A stretch of 17,235 nucleotides of DNA from Cochliopodium minus (taxonomy: Eukaryota > Discosea > Himatismenida > Cochliopodiidae), in contig JAMYWO010000249.1 of assembly GCA_024220525.1 (NCBI GenBank), forward strand, positions 1 through 17,235, given 5' to 3'. Under the pieces are notes generated by a model. It did not search any database, was not told where the DNA came from, and saw only the letters and a program-made list of their open reading frames with translations. Made by a program: the position numbers and the translations under genes. Below, in pieces: positions 8,775 to 17,235 of the stretch (the first letter of the stretch is position 1; each line of letters starts with the position of its first letter).

Positions 8775-11700
8775 ATGTACTCGATGGAGATATTGGATCT
8801 GATAAACAATTTGAAGAAAAAGGATTCAATCGATCAAATATATTCTGTGGTGAAAAAGATAGAGGATATACTCAAGGATAAGGTAGAGGGGAAGAAATGG
8901 AAATATTCTTTCTTCTTGAATAAAGGAGGGATCCCATTGATATCTGATTTATTAGAGTATAAAAGGGAAGATGAATTGAATGATCCATATACAGATTATC
9001 ATGGGCTGATAGCGCTCATAATCATGTATTTGGAGAGGAATGATGAATGCAGAAATTGTTTGGCGAAATTGGATGTTCACAAAAAATTGGTTCGGATCTT
9101 AAATAACACCAAAAATATAAAGATCATAAAGGTAAATTAAATTAAAAAAAAAAATTTGTTTGTGAAAATGCATTTGATTCAAATTTATAAGATTTGATAT
9201 ATCAATAATGAAGGAGAAGAGAATTGTTGGCGGATATTATTATTAAATGTCTTTCAAAAAAAAATTTCATCTCAACCTAAAATATGCAGTTTTATTTATT
9301 CAACATTTTTCAGTAAATACTATTAGGGATTGTTTTATTAACATTTTTTGATTTTATTTGATTCAATTTTTTAATTTAAATCTAATTTATGAAAAAAAGT
9401 TTTAAATTTTTAATCAAATTTTTTTTCAATAAACAAAACATTTACATTAAATTTAGTTTGTTTCTACATTAAATTAAAAACAAATTATTTTTCATATGTT
9501 TTATCTTATTAAAATTATTACTCTTGTATCATCAAAAAAAAATATCTCTTGGAAAAAAAAAAAATCAGAACGTGGCAGGAGCAATTTTAAACGCGGCACT
9601 CACAGAAACAAACCAACAAGACATGATAGAACTGGGAGTTCTAGAAAAGTCGATAGACATTCTCAAAGACGAGAAGATGGATTTCGAGACGAGATCTAAT
9701 TGTTCGGGCTGCCTCTGGAACTTTGCCCTCATCAAGGAGAACAAGAAGCGGATCATTGAGCTGGGTGGTTTGGAGGCCATTCATGTTGGCATTTCTTCGT
9801 CTAATGTTGAGTTGGTTGTCAATTGTTGTGGTGCTTTGATGAACCTTTCTCTTTTAACTGGTACAATTAAATTTCTTAATTTTATTTTTTACTTTGTAAT
9901 TTCTTCTTCTTTTTATTTCATTTTTTTATTTCATTTTTTATTTTATTTTATTTTTCATTATATTTCTTTACATTTAATATTTGATTTAATATTTCTATTT
10001 TTATGTTTCTTTTATTTTTATGATTTGTTGGTTCTTATAAAATCTGTTATGTTATTTATTTAAATTAAAAATTTTTTATATGAATTTTTTATTTTTTTTT
10101 GAAAATTTTATATTTTTAATATTTTTTATTTTTTTATTAAGAAGATTTTTTAATAAAAATTCTTAATTTTTCTTTCATTTTTGAAATTAAAATTTTTTTT
10201 TTTTGTAGAACAGGAGCAAGAGTTCAAAAAATTTGATTTTGTGAATATTTTGACAAATTTGGTTATAAATTCAACAGAACAAAGAATCATTGCCAACGCG
10301 TGTGGAACATTGATGAATTTACTTCTCGACAAATCCACTCAGCAGATCATAGGACGGAACATTCCTTTCTGTCTTGCTCTCCTTCAAATTGTTAGAAAGA
10401 GGACTCTATATAATGAAGAGTGTGGTAAAACAAACTAAATATAAATATTTAAAGTAATAATTAAAATTAAAAAATTAAACAAAATAAAAAAATAAAAAAT
10501 TAAACAAAATAAAAAAATAAAAAATAAAAAAAAATAAAAAATAAATTAAAGATTGAATAAAAAATAAAATGTATTCAAAAAAATAAAATGGTTTGTTTAA
10601 GAATAAAAATAATAAAAGAAAATAAAAACATATTAATTTAATTTTATAAAAAAATCTAAATGGACAATAAAAAATAAAAAATAAAATAAAAAATAAAATA
10701 AAGTTTGTTTAAGAAAAAAAATAATTAATGAAAATAAAAATATAATTTAATGTTATAAAAAATGTAAACTGAACAATAAAAAATAAAATAATAAAAATGA
10801 AAATAAAAAATACTTGTTTCTTTTGTCAGTGAATTACACTTTGGGTTGTTTGAGAAACATAGCCATTTTGGAAGAAAACTCAAGAATTTTGTCAGACCAT
10901 GGTACTCTTGACGTTTGTATTGAAGCACTGGATCATTCATCCTTCTATTGCAAAACTCAATGTGCTTCCGTTATTTGGAATTTGGGTTTTATTTTTTAAA
11001 TAATTTTTTTGATTTTTAATTTTATTTCATTTTTTTAACCATTCTACCTTTTTTATTTTTATTATTTATTGTTTTATTTTTTATTTTTTATTTCAAATTT
11101 TTTATTTTTAATTTAACCATTATACCTATTTTTTTTTTTTATTATTTATTATTTTTTTTATTTTTATATTTTTTATTATTTTAAATCTTTCATTTATTTT
11201 TATTTATTTTTTATTTTTTATTTTTTATTTTTTATTTTATTTTTTTTTCCAGCACAGTTAAAAGAGAACCAAATATCAGTGGGAAAGAAAAAAGGAATAG
11301 AGGCTCTTTTGACAGTGCTGAAACAAAAGACAGACACCCCCTGTAACGTCGCAGTGCTCGGTTCACTGTGGCACTGCTCCTTCGTTGAGGAGAACCGCAA
11401 GATTTTTTTGGAAGCTAGGGGTGTCACTATTCTCACTGATTTGTTGGCTTCCACAACCGAAATTGAAACTTTGGAGAAAATTTTTGGGACTGTTTGGGTA
11501 AAAAATATTAATTAAATATTTTTTAAAATTTATTTTTTTTTAAATTTATTTTTTATAATTTTAATTTAATTTTTCAATATATTTTTCAATTTTTAATATT
11601 CAATTTAATTGATTTTGTAATATTTTTTTTGTAATTTCGAAATTTTATTATTATTTAATTAAGTTTTCTAAATTTTATATTATTTTTATATTTTTATTGA

Positions 11701-12856
11701 TTAAATTTATCATTTAATAAAATTTTCATTTTTTAATTTTTTTTTAATTAATTTTTATTTTTTTCTTTTTTTTTTCATTTAAGGGAATGTCAATATATCC
11801 ACCAGTGGCAACAGAATTCTACCTGAAAACAATTCCCCTTCTCGTTAAACACATAGACACCGATAATGAAGCAATCAAGTACTGTTGTCTGGGTTCCCTA
11901 AGATGTGTTTTAGATGAAGAAGAAAGAATTGAAAGGGTTTTGAGGGACAATGAAAAGTAAAAATAAAAATTTTTTTTCTTTAATTTTAATATCTGATTAA
12001 AAAAAAAAATTATTTAAAAAAATTTTTTTCAATTTTTTTTTTTTATTTTTTCTAAAATATTTTTCAATTAATTGAAGAGTTTATTTAAAAAATATTTTTT
12101 TTTTTATTTTTAGGTATTATCCAAAAATTTTTAATTTGTTTATTTTTTAAAAATATTTTTTTTTCAATTATTTTTTTTATTTTTTGATTTTATTTTTGAA
12201 AATTATTTTAAAAGTTTTTTTGATGATTTGTTGGAATGTTTGTTTTTTCCTTCTAAAAAAGTCTTGAAAACAGTCTATGAGTTAATATGGGCAATCTGCG
12301 ACTATGCCAACCCACGAGAGTGTATGATAGATAGCGGGATAATTGTAAAAAAAAAATAATAAAAAAAATAAAAAAAAATTAAATAAAAAATAAAAAATAA
12401 AAAATACTTTAATTGAAAAAAATAAAAAAAATAAAAAAAAAATAAAAAAATAAAAAAATAAATAATAAAAATAAAAATAAAAAATAAAAAATAAAAAAAT
12501 AAATAAAAAATAAATAATAATAATAAAAAATAAAAAAATAAAAAAATAAATAAAAATAAAAATTAAATAAAAAAAATAAAACTTGATGTATTATTTTAAA
12601 AAACAGATTGGTTTATTGTGGGTTTATTCAAAAAAATTTAAATTGGATAAGACAGAAAAAAGCTACGAGAAAGAAATAATCATGCTTTTGAAGTCTAGAT
12701 CCAAAACTGTTTCGAAATGTTTCACTGAGCTCGATTTGGACGAGAGTATGGTTGATTGCGGGAAAATCTTTGAGGGTTTCTTGAAGAAACATGTGGATCT
12801 TGGTTTCAATGAAATCAAGTTAATAAAGTCTTACATCATTTATTTCAAAAAAACAA
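8775..12856 (+). CDS. armadillo-repeat protein (3' partial)
   Basis: Exons: 8775-9131, 9569-9860, 10209-10424, 10830-10985, 11253-11497, 11784-11956, 12114-12137, 12215-12344, 12607-12856>. All phases agree, giving at least 614 residues. ARM repeats run through nearly the whole protein, for example LWNFALIKENKKRIIELGG in exon 2, LGCLRNIAILEENSRILSD in exon 4 and LGSLWHCSFVEENRKIF in exon 5. The expected fold is a right-handed superhelix used as a protein-binding scaffold, as in beta-catenin or Vac8-type proteins; no specific partner can be named. Exon 9 is less repeat-like and Lys-rich. It ends at a possible donor (gtatta, 12857) and the intron then runs into T-rich repeat and the N at 12969, so the 3' end is missing. 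Several introns exceed 250 bp (437, 348 and 405 for the first three) with no hidden exon seen. Exon 2 is richer in GC-ending codons than its neighbours. The start was chosen as the first ATG of the open frame. Confidence 0.8.
10591..10800 (+). repeat. two-copy imperfect tandem repeat in an ARM intron
   Basis: Inside intron 3 (10425-10829). Unit 1 starts with gtttgtttaag at 10591 and unit 2 with the same word at 10703, a period of 112 bases. Both then run through an A-rich stretch, a ttataaaaaa word and a gaacaataaaaaa/ggacaataaaaaa word, with substitutions and small indels. Confidence 0.7.
12345..12606 (+). repeat. A-rich (TAAAAA)n intron of the ARM gene
   Basis: Intron between ARM exons 8 and 9. 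After the donor gtaaaaaaaa it is almost only A with single T's every 4-7 bases, ending ...ttttaaaaaacag. It is a simple repeat with no coding content. Confidence 0.85.
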
Positions 12857-12968
12857 GTATTATTTCTTTTAAATCATTTTTATTTTTTTTATTTTTATTT
12901 TTATTTTTTATTTTTTTTATTTTTTATTTTTTATTTTTTATTTTTTATTTTTTATTTTTTATTTTTTA
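12857..12968 (+). repeat. T-rich (TATTTTT)n tract before the N
   Basis: After a possible donor at 12857 the sequence becomes T runs with single A's in a 6-7 base period up to the N. It is roughly the reverse complement of the A-rich intron at 12345-12606, so ARM exon 9 is flanked by complementary arms. Confidence 0.85.
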
Positions 12969-12969
12969 N
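12969..12969. other. assembly gap or mis-join (single N)
   Basis: The only ambiguous base in the window. To its left is T-rich simple repeat in the probable last visible intron of the ARM gene. To its right, LRR copy B begins in mid-exon. Both genes are truncated exactly here, so the N most likely stands for missing sequence of unknown length. Confidence 0.85.
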
Positions 12970-15900
12970 AATAGTTCAAACAAAATAACAATAAAAGGTT
13001 TGAAAAATGTTGAAAAATTGACAAATTTGAAATCATTTGAAGCAAGGTGGTTGCAATGTTTTCAATATGATAAAAAAGACAGATACGTCAAAAATGAAGA
13101 AAGTGATATCAAAATAAATTGGCCAAGTTCAGTTGAAAAGTTTGATGTCAAAAACTCTAAATTTCCTGATTTTCTCTTTCTTTCGCTTTCTCAAAACAAA
13201 TTGATACATTTTGACGTTCAATTCTGTTGTTTAGATGACAAAACAGTTATTGAAGTCTTGAAAAACTCATGGGACACTGTCGAAGTATTGGGACTAAAAT
13301 TGTGTGAAAACTTGACAGAAGTGAGCAAAGAAGTGATCTGTTCCAAATGCACGAAGCTGAGAGAATTCTCCGTTTCAGAAATTGAACCACGTCATTTCAT
13401 GAAATTAAATCTAATTCTGCTCACAAAACTGAAAGTTTTATTCAATTCTTGCACACTCGAAGAATACCAGAAAATGATCCCATACCTCACTAATCTCACT
13501 GAATTTTCCATCAAAGCAAACTTAGAGAAAAGAGTGATTCGTTACATCACCAACTACTGCAGAAACCTAGTCAAATTTAGAATCACATATAGTTCTCTCT
13601 TTGACGAAAGTTGCCATTATTTGTCACGTTTGCACCCAAAACTCAAGAAACTGGACATCTCTCATTGCTCTTCCATCACCAAAGAAGGTCTCAGATCCAT
13701 TTTAGAAAATAACCCAAAGTTAAAGGTTTTGAAGTGTTACAACTGCAATTCTTTGGGTCCTGACTGTTTCAATATTCTAGAGGAGAAATGTGGGTAATAA
13801 AAAAAAAATTTTATTAATTAATTTTATTTATTTTCCAATTTAAATTAATTTATTTTTCAATCAAAATAATAATTTTAACTCGAACAAAATTTTTTTTTTT
13901 CAATTTTAAAGATATTACATCGAGAAATTTGAAGGTAAAATTATTTTTTAGATTAAAATAAATTAACAATATTTAATCTAATTATTTTTAATTTTTTTTT
14001 TTAGGAGGATTTTTTGGTAACAAATTTTTATAATTTTTTTCAACAAAACTCAAAATTTTACATATTTTTTCACCATTTAAAGGACATTCACAAACAAGGC
14101 CATTTTATTTTCCAAATCTAAGGATCTTCAAAGGATATCTTCTGGACATTGTCACAACAAGTTTCATCCAATGCAATAAACTCCTCAAACTAAGTTCTAT
14201 TTTCACTATCTTAGAAAATAGTCACATGGAGTCATTTGCCAATAGCAAAAGTTTGGAGGATTTCAAATCTCTTATTGGTACCATTACTGTAATCTGTGAT
14301 AAAGATCCTTCTTTTCTTGTTGAATGGGGAAAAGGTAAACTAAAAAAAAATAAAAATAAAAAATAAAAATAAAAATAAAAATAAAAATTTTAAAAAAATT
14401 AAAAATTAAATAAGAAAAATTAAAATAAATTAAAAACAATAAATAATAATTCATTTTAAATATTTATAATAAAATATAACAAATAAAATTTAAATTTAAT
14501 TAAATCAATCAAAAAACAAATTAAATATAAAAATTTAAAATAAAATAAAAAATGACAGGAGAGTTGAAAAACAATTTGAGATACTTGGTTCTTCCTTTCA
14601 AAAGTTTTGACGAAAAGAAATCACTTTACTTTAAAGATTTGTCCAACCTTGTTCATCTCCCCGTCAAAGAATTAAACGTCTCGACTCCATTTAGGACTTT
14701 GTTGAAATCAAGTTTTCCTCATTTGAGTGAATGTTTGATGAAGAGAACAAGTGAAGAACAAAAGCGCGTTTTGATTAAAAGAGAATCTGTTCTGTTCCAA
14801 TCTTCCACTGATATTTTTTGTCCTCTTTTCAATGGAAAATATGCAGGTAAATTAAATTTTTAAATTTTTTTAATGAATTATTTTTTTTTTTTTTATCTTT
14901 AATTTTTGTTATTAAAAACTAATTTTTTTCAATCTTTCCTACAATTATTGATTATTATTTTCTTTTTAATTTTTCCATTTCTTATTTGTTTTAATTTTTG
15001 ATTTTATCTTTTAATATTTGTTATTAAAACTGATTTTTTTTCTTTTATTTTTTTTTGAATTTTCATTTTTAATCTTTATTTCACAAAAAAAAAAAAACAG
15101 TTGTGAACCATTGTCATTTTGAAATGCAAGTTTGGATCGTTCTGAAATTGTACACATTGGGATACAAAGTGTTTGCTTTTTACGATGACTCCAAAAAATG
15201 TAAAGAATTTAAAAAGTTGTTCGAAAAGAAATACAAAGACTATGTGTTTCCCATCTCTTACATTCCAAACTGCGAATTGTCTGTCAAAGAATCTTACCAA
15301 ATAGCAGTTTCTTTGGGACTTGAAAAATTAGATTTGTTAATAATCGTTCCTTTCGGAGAATCTCATTTGATTGGCAATTATAGTTTTTTTTTTTAATTTT
15401 AATTTTTTTTTCGATTTTTTTTGTAAGTTTTTATTTTTTTTTAATTTTTTTTTTTTTATTTTAGAAAATTCAAGTGAGTTGAATGTCATCAACAAAGAAG
15501 AGTTCTATAAAAGCTACGACAAGATTTTCTTTCCTACTTTGTTCTTCGTGCAAACTTTCTCTTCCATCATCACCAGCACTCCCAATTCAAAGTGTTGCTT
15601 TGTTGGACATGGCTTAGGACTTATAAAGGGCAAAAAAACTTTTTAAAAACTTATTCTTATTTTTTTTAATTTTTTTTTGAATTTTTTTTTTGAATTTTTT
15701 TTTTGAATTTTTTTTTTTTGAATTTTTTTTTTTTGTAGAAAATGGAGCTAGTAAACAATATTACGAAAGAATCAATTATGCTTCTGTTCACCAAATGTTC
15801 AAGAGCGTCTCTTTTGAATGGAAAGAGAAAGGTGTCCTTACTTTTTGTGCAGTCATTTGCTTTATTGCAAATGGAGATTATTCAAAGTAAGTTTATTTAT

Positions 15901-16076
15901 TTATTTTTTATTTCAAATTTTTTTATTTTTAAAAATATTTTATACTTTTTAGATATTCTTTTGTTGCTTCCACTCCTTTTGTTGGGAGTGAATCTCTTTT
16001 CAAAATCATCGACTTTGCAAACATGGATCATTGTGGATTGTTCCTAAGCGATAAATTGGAAATTATTGATCCCTAA
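12970..16076 (+). CDS. LRR protein with C-terminal degenerate SDR-like domain, copy B (5' end lost at assembly junction)
   Basis: Proposed exons: <12970-13793, 13912-13934, 14005-14016, 14083-14334, 14559-14846, 15101-15373, 15465-15629, 15739-15886, 15953-16076. Exons 2-9 have exactly the same lengths as in copy A (23, 12, 252, 288, 273, 165, 148, 124), with all phases kept although several introns differ in length. Homology to copy A starts at the base after the N at 12969 (copy A position 142), so the head of the gene is missing from the assembly. The first exon has two extra codons compared with copy A near the segment KDRYVKNEESD. The SDR-like part is again degenerate: Glu stands at the catalytic Tyr position and Tyr at the Lys position. 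Two introns (15374 and 15630) appear to start with GC where copy A has GT. The conserved frame argues for a working gene, not a pseudogene. Confidence 0.78.
14244..14748 (+). repeat. perfectly identical 505-bp block, right copy
   Basis: Partner of 1419-1923. Exon 4 sequence just upstream (14083-14243) is strongly diverged from copy A, with many amino-acid changes, and exon 5 sequence just downstream again shows substitutions (14749 onward). Confidence 0.93.
15664..15737 (+). repeat. T-tract tandem repeat (T8-12 plus GAA) in an LRR copy B intron
   Basis: GAA occurs at 15679, 15692, 15705 and 15720, separated by T runs, just before the acceptor ttgtag at 15738. The equivalent intron in copy A (2846-2909) lacks it, which explains its greater length (109 against 64 bases). 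Confidence 0.75.
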
Positions 16077-16173
16077 AGTCTAAATATTTTTTATTTGTAA
16101 AATGATATTAAAAAAAGAAAGTAAATTTGTGAAATTTAAAAATCAAATTTTATTTATAAAATAAAAAAAAAAA
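16077..16173 (+). other. 97-bp spacer after LRR copy B
   Basis: Between the TAA of copy B and the ATG of the Asn/Ser-rich gene on the same strand. It is almost only A/T and ends in a run of 12 A's before the ATG. It must serve as 3' UTR and downstream promoter unless the two are linked in some way not visible here. Confidence 0.5.
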
Positions 16174-17235
16174 ATGCAAGAAAATTATGACAAATATGAA
16201 TATTATTCGCCTCAATATTCTTTTGAATCATCCGAAAAGGATCTTGTATTGAGTAATAAAAAACTCAAAAGAATATTCGATGAACCTCCCAAGAAGAAAT
16301 CATCCATCACATCCAATACATTTCAAATCAATGATTCAGATTCAAATGATGAATTATCCACCAGCAAAGAAAATTATGGCTATCAATTTGTTTCTACACC
16401 AAACAATTATAATACACTACACACAATGGAAGAGAATTTATCCAATATATCAACACAATCTAATGATTCTGGACTATTAATGAAGAATATAGGGAATAAT
16501 TACGAGGGATATGATATTATAAAGGTAAAATAAAGAATTAAGTAATATCATAAATGAAATACAAAGTATCTCAATCAAATGATTCAAGTGGATTTGGAAT
16601 TCATTATCATTTCAAATAATTTATCAAATTAAAGTTATATGGTCATAAAAAAGTAAAAGGAGGTTTTGAGGAGATTTTTAAGAAAACTTCCTCATCTTAC
16701 CAATTCAATTTATTCTAACCAAATCAAAATTAGATAGATGAAGAAGAAAGGAAAAACATGGAAAATAAATATATCATGGAAAACAAAAATCAATTCAATG
16801 ATAGTTACACAAGAATGAATGTATCCTCTTTTTCGGAAAACTACTCCAATGTAAAGCCATTCAGGCAAAATAGTTATATCTCCAATAGTCCGAATATAAA
16901 GCATAACAATTCGAATATTAGCGAAAATATCATTACTTCAAGCAAATCTGATCTTTACATAGAAGAGAATGATTTGTATAGTTCCAATTGGAATCTTCAA
17001 TTTCAGCTTATAAACAATCTTTCTAATGAAAATGAAAAAATCAACAAACTTGCCACCATCACCAAAAACTTTCAATTTCATGCAAAAGTAATATCTTTTT
17101 AAATATCTTTATTTTTAATTTCTTATTTCTTTTCAATCCAATTTTTATTTTTATATTAAATATTTAGAAATATGGAGAAATAATTATTTCCGAAAAACTT
17201 CTTCCTTTTGAAAAAAAGATCATCAAACCTATTTC
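16174..17235 (+). CDS. Asn/Ser-rich N-terminal region of a larger protein (3' partial)
   Basis: Exons: 16174-16524, 16734-17087, 17168-17235>, with phase 0 at both junctions. About 257 residues are visible before the window ends. The N-terminal 200 or so are low-complexity, rich in Asn, Ser, Tyr and Glu, with a basic patch KKLKRIFDEPPKKK that could be a nuclear signal. Order begins near residue 210 (WNLQFQLINNLSNENEKINK). The last visible segment, KYGEIIISEKLLPFEKKI, resembles from memory the stretch just before the conserved domain of Clu-like proteins of amoebae; this is a weak impression and the diagnostic part lies off the edge. The ATG follows a run of A's, about 97 bp after the stop of LRR copy B. 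Confidence 0.65.

Larger units (their letters stand above)
12970..16076 (+). repeat. direct repeat, right copy (paralog of 142-3237)
   Basis: This is the partner of the left copy. Homology begins abruptly beside the N at 12969, in the middle of what is exon 1 in the left copy, so the left boundary here is set by the assembly and not by a natural repeat end. Confidence 0.9.

Noticed and set aside
9565-9780. Minus-strand open frame of 71 codons
   Set aside because: Antisense shadow of ARM exon 2, where the plus strand shows clear armadillo motifs.
12345-12606. Regularly spaced A/T repeats as a CRISPR-like array
   Set aside because: Period of 5-7 bases, no unique spacers, eukaryotic intron context.
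12583-13797. One continuous 404-codon reading frame joining ARM exon 9 to LRR copy B
   Set aside because: It starts inside the ARM intron, reads through a Phe-rich simple repeat and crosses the N. The two halves match different genes, so it is an assembly product.
15383-15464. GT donor at 15383 instead of GC at 15374 in LRR copy B
   Set aside because: Possible by phase, but it would add three codons absent from copy A and has a poor donor (gtttttt); the GC position aligns exactly with the GT of the paralog. Kept as an alternative only.

Overview
This is a very AT-rich, intron-dense eukaryotic nuclear fragment. Exons are moderately AT-rich. Introns and intergenic DNA are almost pure A/T with long homopolymer runs and (TAAAAA)n or (TTTTTA)n tracts. 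Introns follow GT-AG (mostly gtaaa... donors), every complete gene model ends in TAA, and proteins carry Asn/Ser-rich stretches. This fits a free-living amoeba-type protist (dictyostelid-like or another AT-rich amoeba), but the lineage cannot be fixed from the sequence alone. No tRNA, rRNA, CRISPR array or recognisable transposon is visible.

Layout, left to right. (1) A nine-exon plus-strand gene, cut by the left edge (1-3237), encodes leucine-rich repeats followed by a degenerate short-chain dehydrogenase (SDR)-like domain. (2) A small minus-strand SAM-domain gene (3940-3432). (3) A six-exon minus-strand gene for a secreted CBM9-like carbohydrate-binding protein (6083-4579). (4) A three-exon minus-strand RING-H2 E3 ligase gene (8284-6415). 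(5) A divergent promoter region, then a nine-exon plus-strand armadillo-repeat gene (8775-12856, 3' end lost). (6) A single N at 12969 that marks an assembly junction. (7) A second copy of the LRR/SDR-like gene (12970-16076, 5' end lost). (8) The start of an Asn/Ser-rich gene that runs off the right edge (16174-17235).

The two LRR/SDR-like genes are direct repeats about 12.8 kb apart with the same exon lengths. They share a perfectly identical 505-bp block that spans a complete 224-bp A/T intron, while flanking exon sequence is clearly diverged. This points to very recent gene conversion, or to an assembly artefact helped by the nearby N. In both copies the SDR-like domain has lost the cofactor-binding glycines and the catalytic Tyr/Lys, so the genes look like a small family of LRR-pseudoenzyme fusions. 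The middle genes (SAM, CBM9-like, RING-H2, ARM) show no obvious functional link to each other beyond being neighbours.

All gene models were built by hand from reading frame, splice phase and paralog alignment. No database search was possible.
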